Assembly (NCBI GenBank): GCA_037892935.1
Contig: JAYXKI010000004.1
Coordinates: 124,001-188,000 of the forward strand
Origin: Phlebopus portentosus
Lineage: Eukaryota; Basidiomycota; Agaricomycetes; Boletales; Boletinellaceae
Length of the DNA stretch: 64,000 nt
Direction of reading: 5' to 3'
The translations under genes and the position numbers were made by a program. Below, one piece after another: positions 63,142-64,000 of this stretch (positions within the stretch are counted from its first letter, which is position 1; every line of letters starts with the position of its first letter). The notes under the pieces are model-generated. The model searched no databases and had not been told where the DNA came from. It saw only the letters and a program-made list of their open reading frames with translations.

Positions 63142-64000
63142 CTACACACTTCTCCAGTCGGGAGGTCTGCTCCAGAGATCAAGCTCAATGCCCTGCTGAT
63201 TGCAGGCTTCTTGCGCATCTGGGCACGGATGACTCACGGGATCTCCATTCTCCTCGACGGGTGCACGGTAGAATGGAATCTCGTAGTTGAAGATGACAAT
63301 CTTCTTGAGTTTCTTCATCCGTTCATTTCTGACCAATTCTGGTAGATGTCTCTCGACCAGATTCCAAGGGCTCATCCACATATCGAACCAACTGAAGCAC
63401 AGCTCTTCCGTCGTTGATGGAATAATGTCCAAGAATTCCGTTACCGGCGCTGTTTGGCCTTGTATGTGAAGATGCCTGGCGCCTGAGCATGCTTGCAGAA
63501 GAGTTCGTGCCTGGGCTAAGTTGAACTCCACGAAGCCACCTTTATTAATGAGGTGCAGTGTATCTAGATTCGCCAATGCCTCCTGAGCGCCGGGATATAG
63601 TCGGAATACCTCCGCAATCCTGAGAGTTCCGATTAATGTTATATCCAGCGTTAGCTTAGTCCTTCTGCTGTCGACAGCGAGGGCCTGCAGGAGCCAGCCG
63701 ACTCTGTTCAATTGCATGTCACCTGGCGAAATACAGATTCGAAGCTCGGTAAGCTGACGTCGAAGATGCGCACCAGCCAAGGCTCCAGATGCTGCGTGAA
63801 AGCTCCAGCCACTAATCTCTAGGACCGTCAACTTCGGAAGACGTTGGAGAGCATCTGCTAGGTACGCAAAGTCGCAGCTTGGGTATCCGTGCGCACAATG
63901 CCACGATAGACTCTCTAGCGTATTGATTTGAGAAATTACAGGCAGCAGCATGTCTTCGCGCAACCCGCTTTCCTTCAACGTCAGGCCTCGTAGTTTCGGC
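63142..64000 (-). CDS. Leucine-rich-repeat (F-box-like) protein, 5' end outside window
   Basis: The minus-strand frame is open from the window edge to a stop at 63142-63144, giving the C-terminal 280 or so residues. It shows irregular leucine-rich repeats: INTLESLSWHCAHGYPSCDF, LADALQRLPKLTVLEISGW, LRRQLTELRICISPGDM, ALANLDTLHLINKGGF, ARTLLQACSGARHLHIQG and STTEELCFSWFDMW. This pattern is typical of basidiomycete F-box/LRR proteins, which bring substrates to SCF ubiquitin ligases. The F-box itself would be N-terminal and is not in view, so the F-box assignment is inference. It is a 5'-truncated model only because of the window limit. The gene is convergent with RPL43 (266 bp apart). Confidence 0.7.
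   Translation of the reverse strand, partial: PKLRGLTLKESGLREDMLLPVISQINTLESLSWHCAHGYPSCDFAYLADALQRLPKLTVLEISGWSFHAASGALAGAHLRRQLTELRICISPGDMQLNRVGWLLQALAVDSRRTKLTLDITLIGTLRIAEVFRLYPGAQEALANLDTLHLINKGGFVEFNLAQARTLLQACSGARHLHIQGQTAPVTEFLDIIPSTTEELCFSWFDMWMSPWNLVERHLPELVRNERMKKLKKIVIFNYEIPFYRAPVEENGDPVSHPCPDAQEACNQQGIELDLWSRPPDWRSV

Overview
The window reads as nuclear DNA of a filamentous basidiomycete, most likely an agaricomycete. Genes are split by many short GT-AG introns (about 50-60 nt), lie close together on both strands, and encode fungus-specific proteins: Erg4 sterol reductase, Pmt4 mannosyltransferase, a TRPY/Yvc1 channel, an APSES cell-cycle factor and a SepH/Cdc7 septation kinase. 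No bacterial, plasmid, viral or CRISPR features were seen, and no tRNA or rRNA gene was recognised. Exon boundaries were inferred by eye from splice motifs and reading frame, so CDS spans run from start codon to stop codon and include introns.

Layout. 1-1818: AT-rich DNA holding a nested pair of MITE-like elements, ending about 190 bp before an MFS transporter. 1819-6485: MFS transporter and ERG4 (+). 6795-9464: sorting nexin MVP1 (-), divergent from a TRPY channel (+, 9669-13482). 13843-17984: BYE1-like PHD/TFIIS/SPOC protein (-). A GC-rich spacer with a probable LINE remnant follows, then PMT4 (-, 19166-21978), divergent from the spliceosomal WD protein PRP4 (+, 22215-24144). 24537-27546: APSES/ankyrin G1/S factor (-). 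27547-32513: about 5 kb without a supportable gene. 32514-34932: a disordered nuclear-type protein and a tail-anchored coiled-coil protein (+). 36308-43269: a very large SIN kinase with an N-terminal CH-like domain (-). 43270-48120: about 4.9 kb without genes, containing three degenerate repeat copies. 48121-49757: a tentative membrane-protein gene (-), divergent from a five-finger CCCH protein (+, 49924-51420). 51677-56586: dihydroxyacetone kinase, a 111-residue unknown protein and CCZ1, all on the minus strand, the last two only 12 bp apart. 56780-60908: UBP12-type deubiquitinase (+) with a GC-AG intron and a reading-frame break near its 3' end. 62379-62875: RPL43 (+). 63142-64000: C-terminal part of an LRR/F-box-like protein running off the window.

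Most identified genes are housekeeping: membrane traffic (MVP1, CCZ1), RNA biogenesis (PRP4, CCCH protein, BYE1), cell cycle (APSES factor, SIN kinase), glycosylation, sterol and triose metabolism, and translation. They do not form a biosynthetic cluster. The less ordinary signals are the nested MITEs with a target-site duplication, the CH-kinase domain fusion, the CCZ1/small-ORF bicistron-like arrangement, and the repeat triplet near 45.2-45.8 kb.
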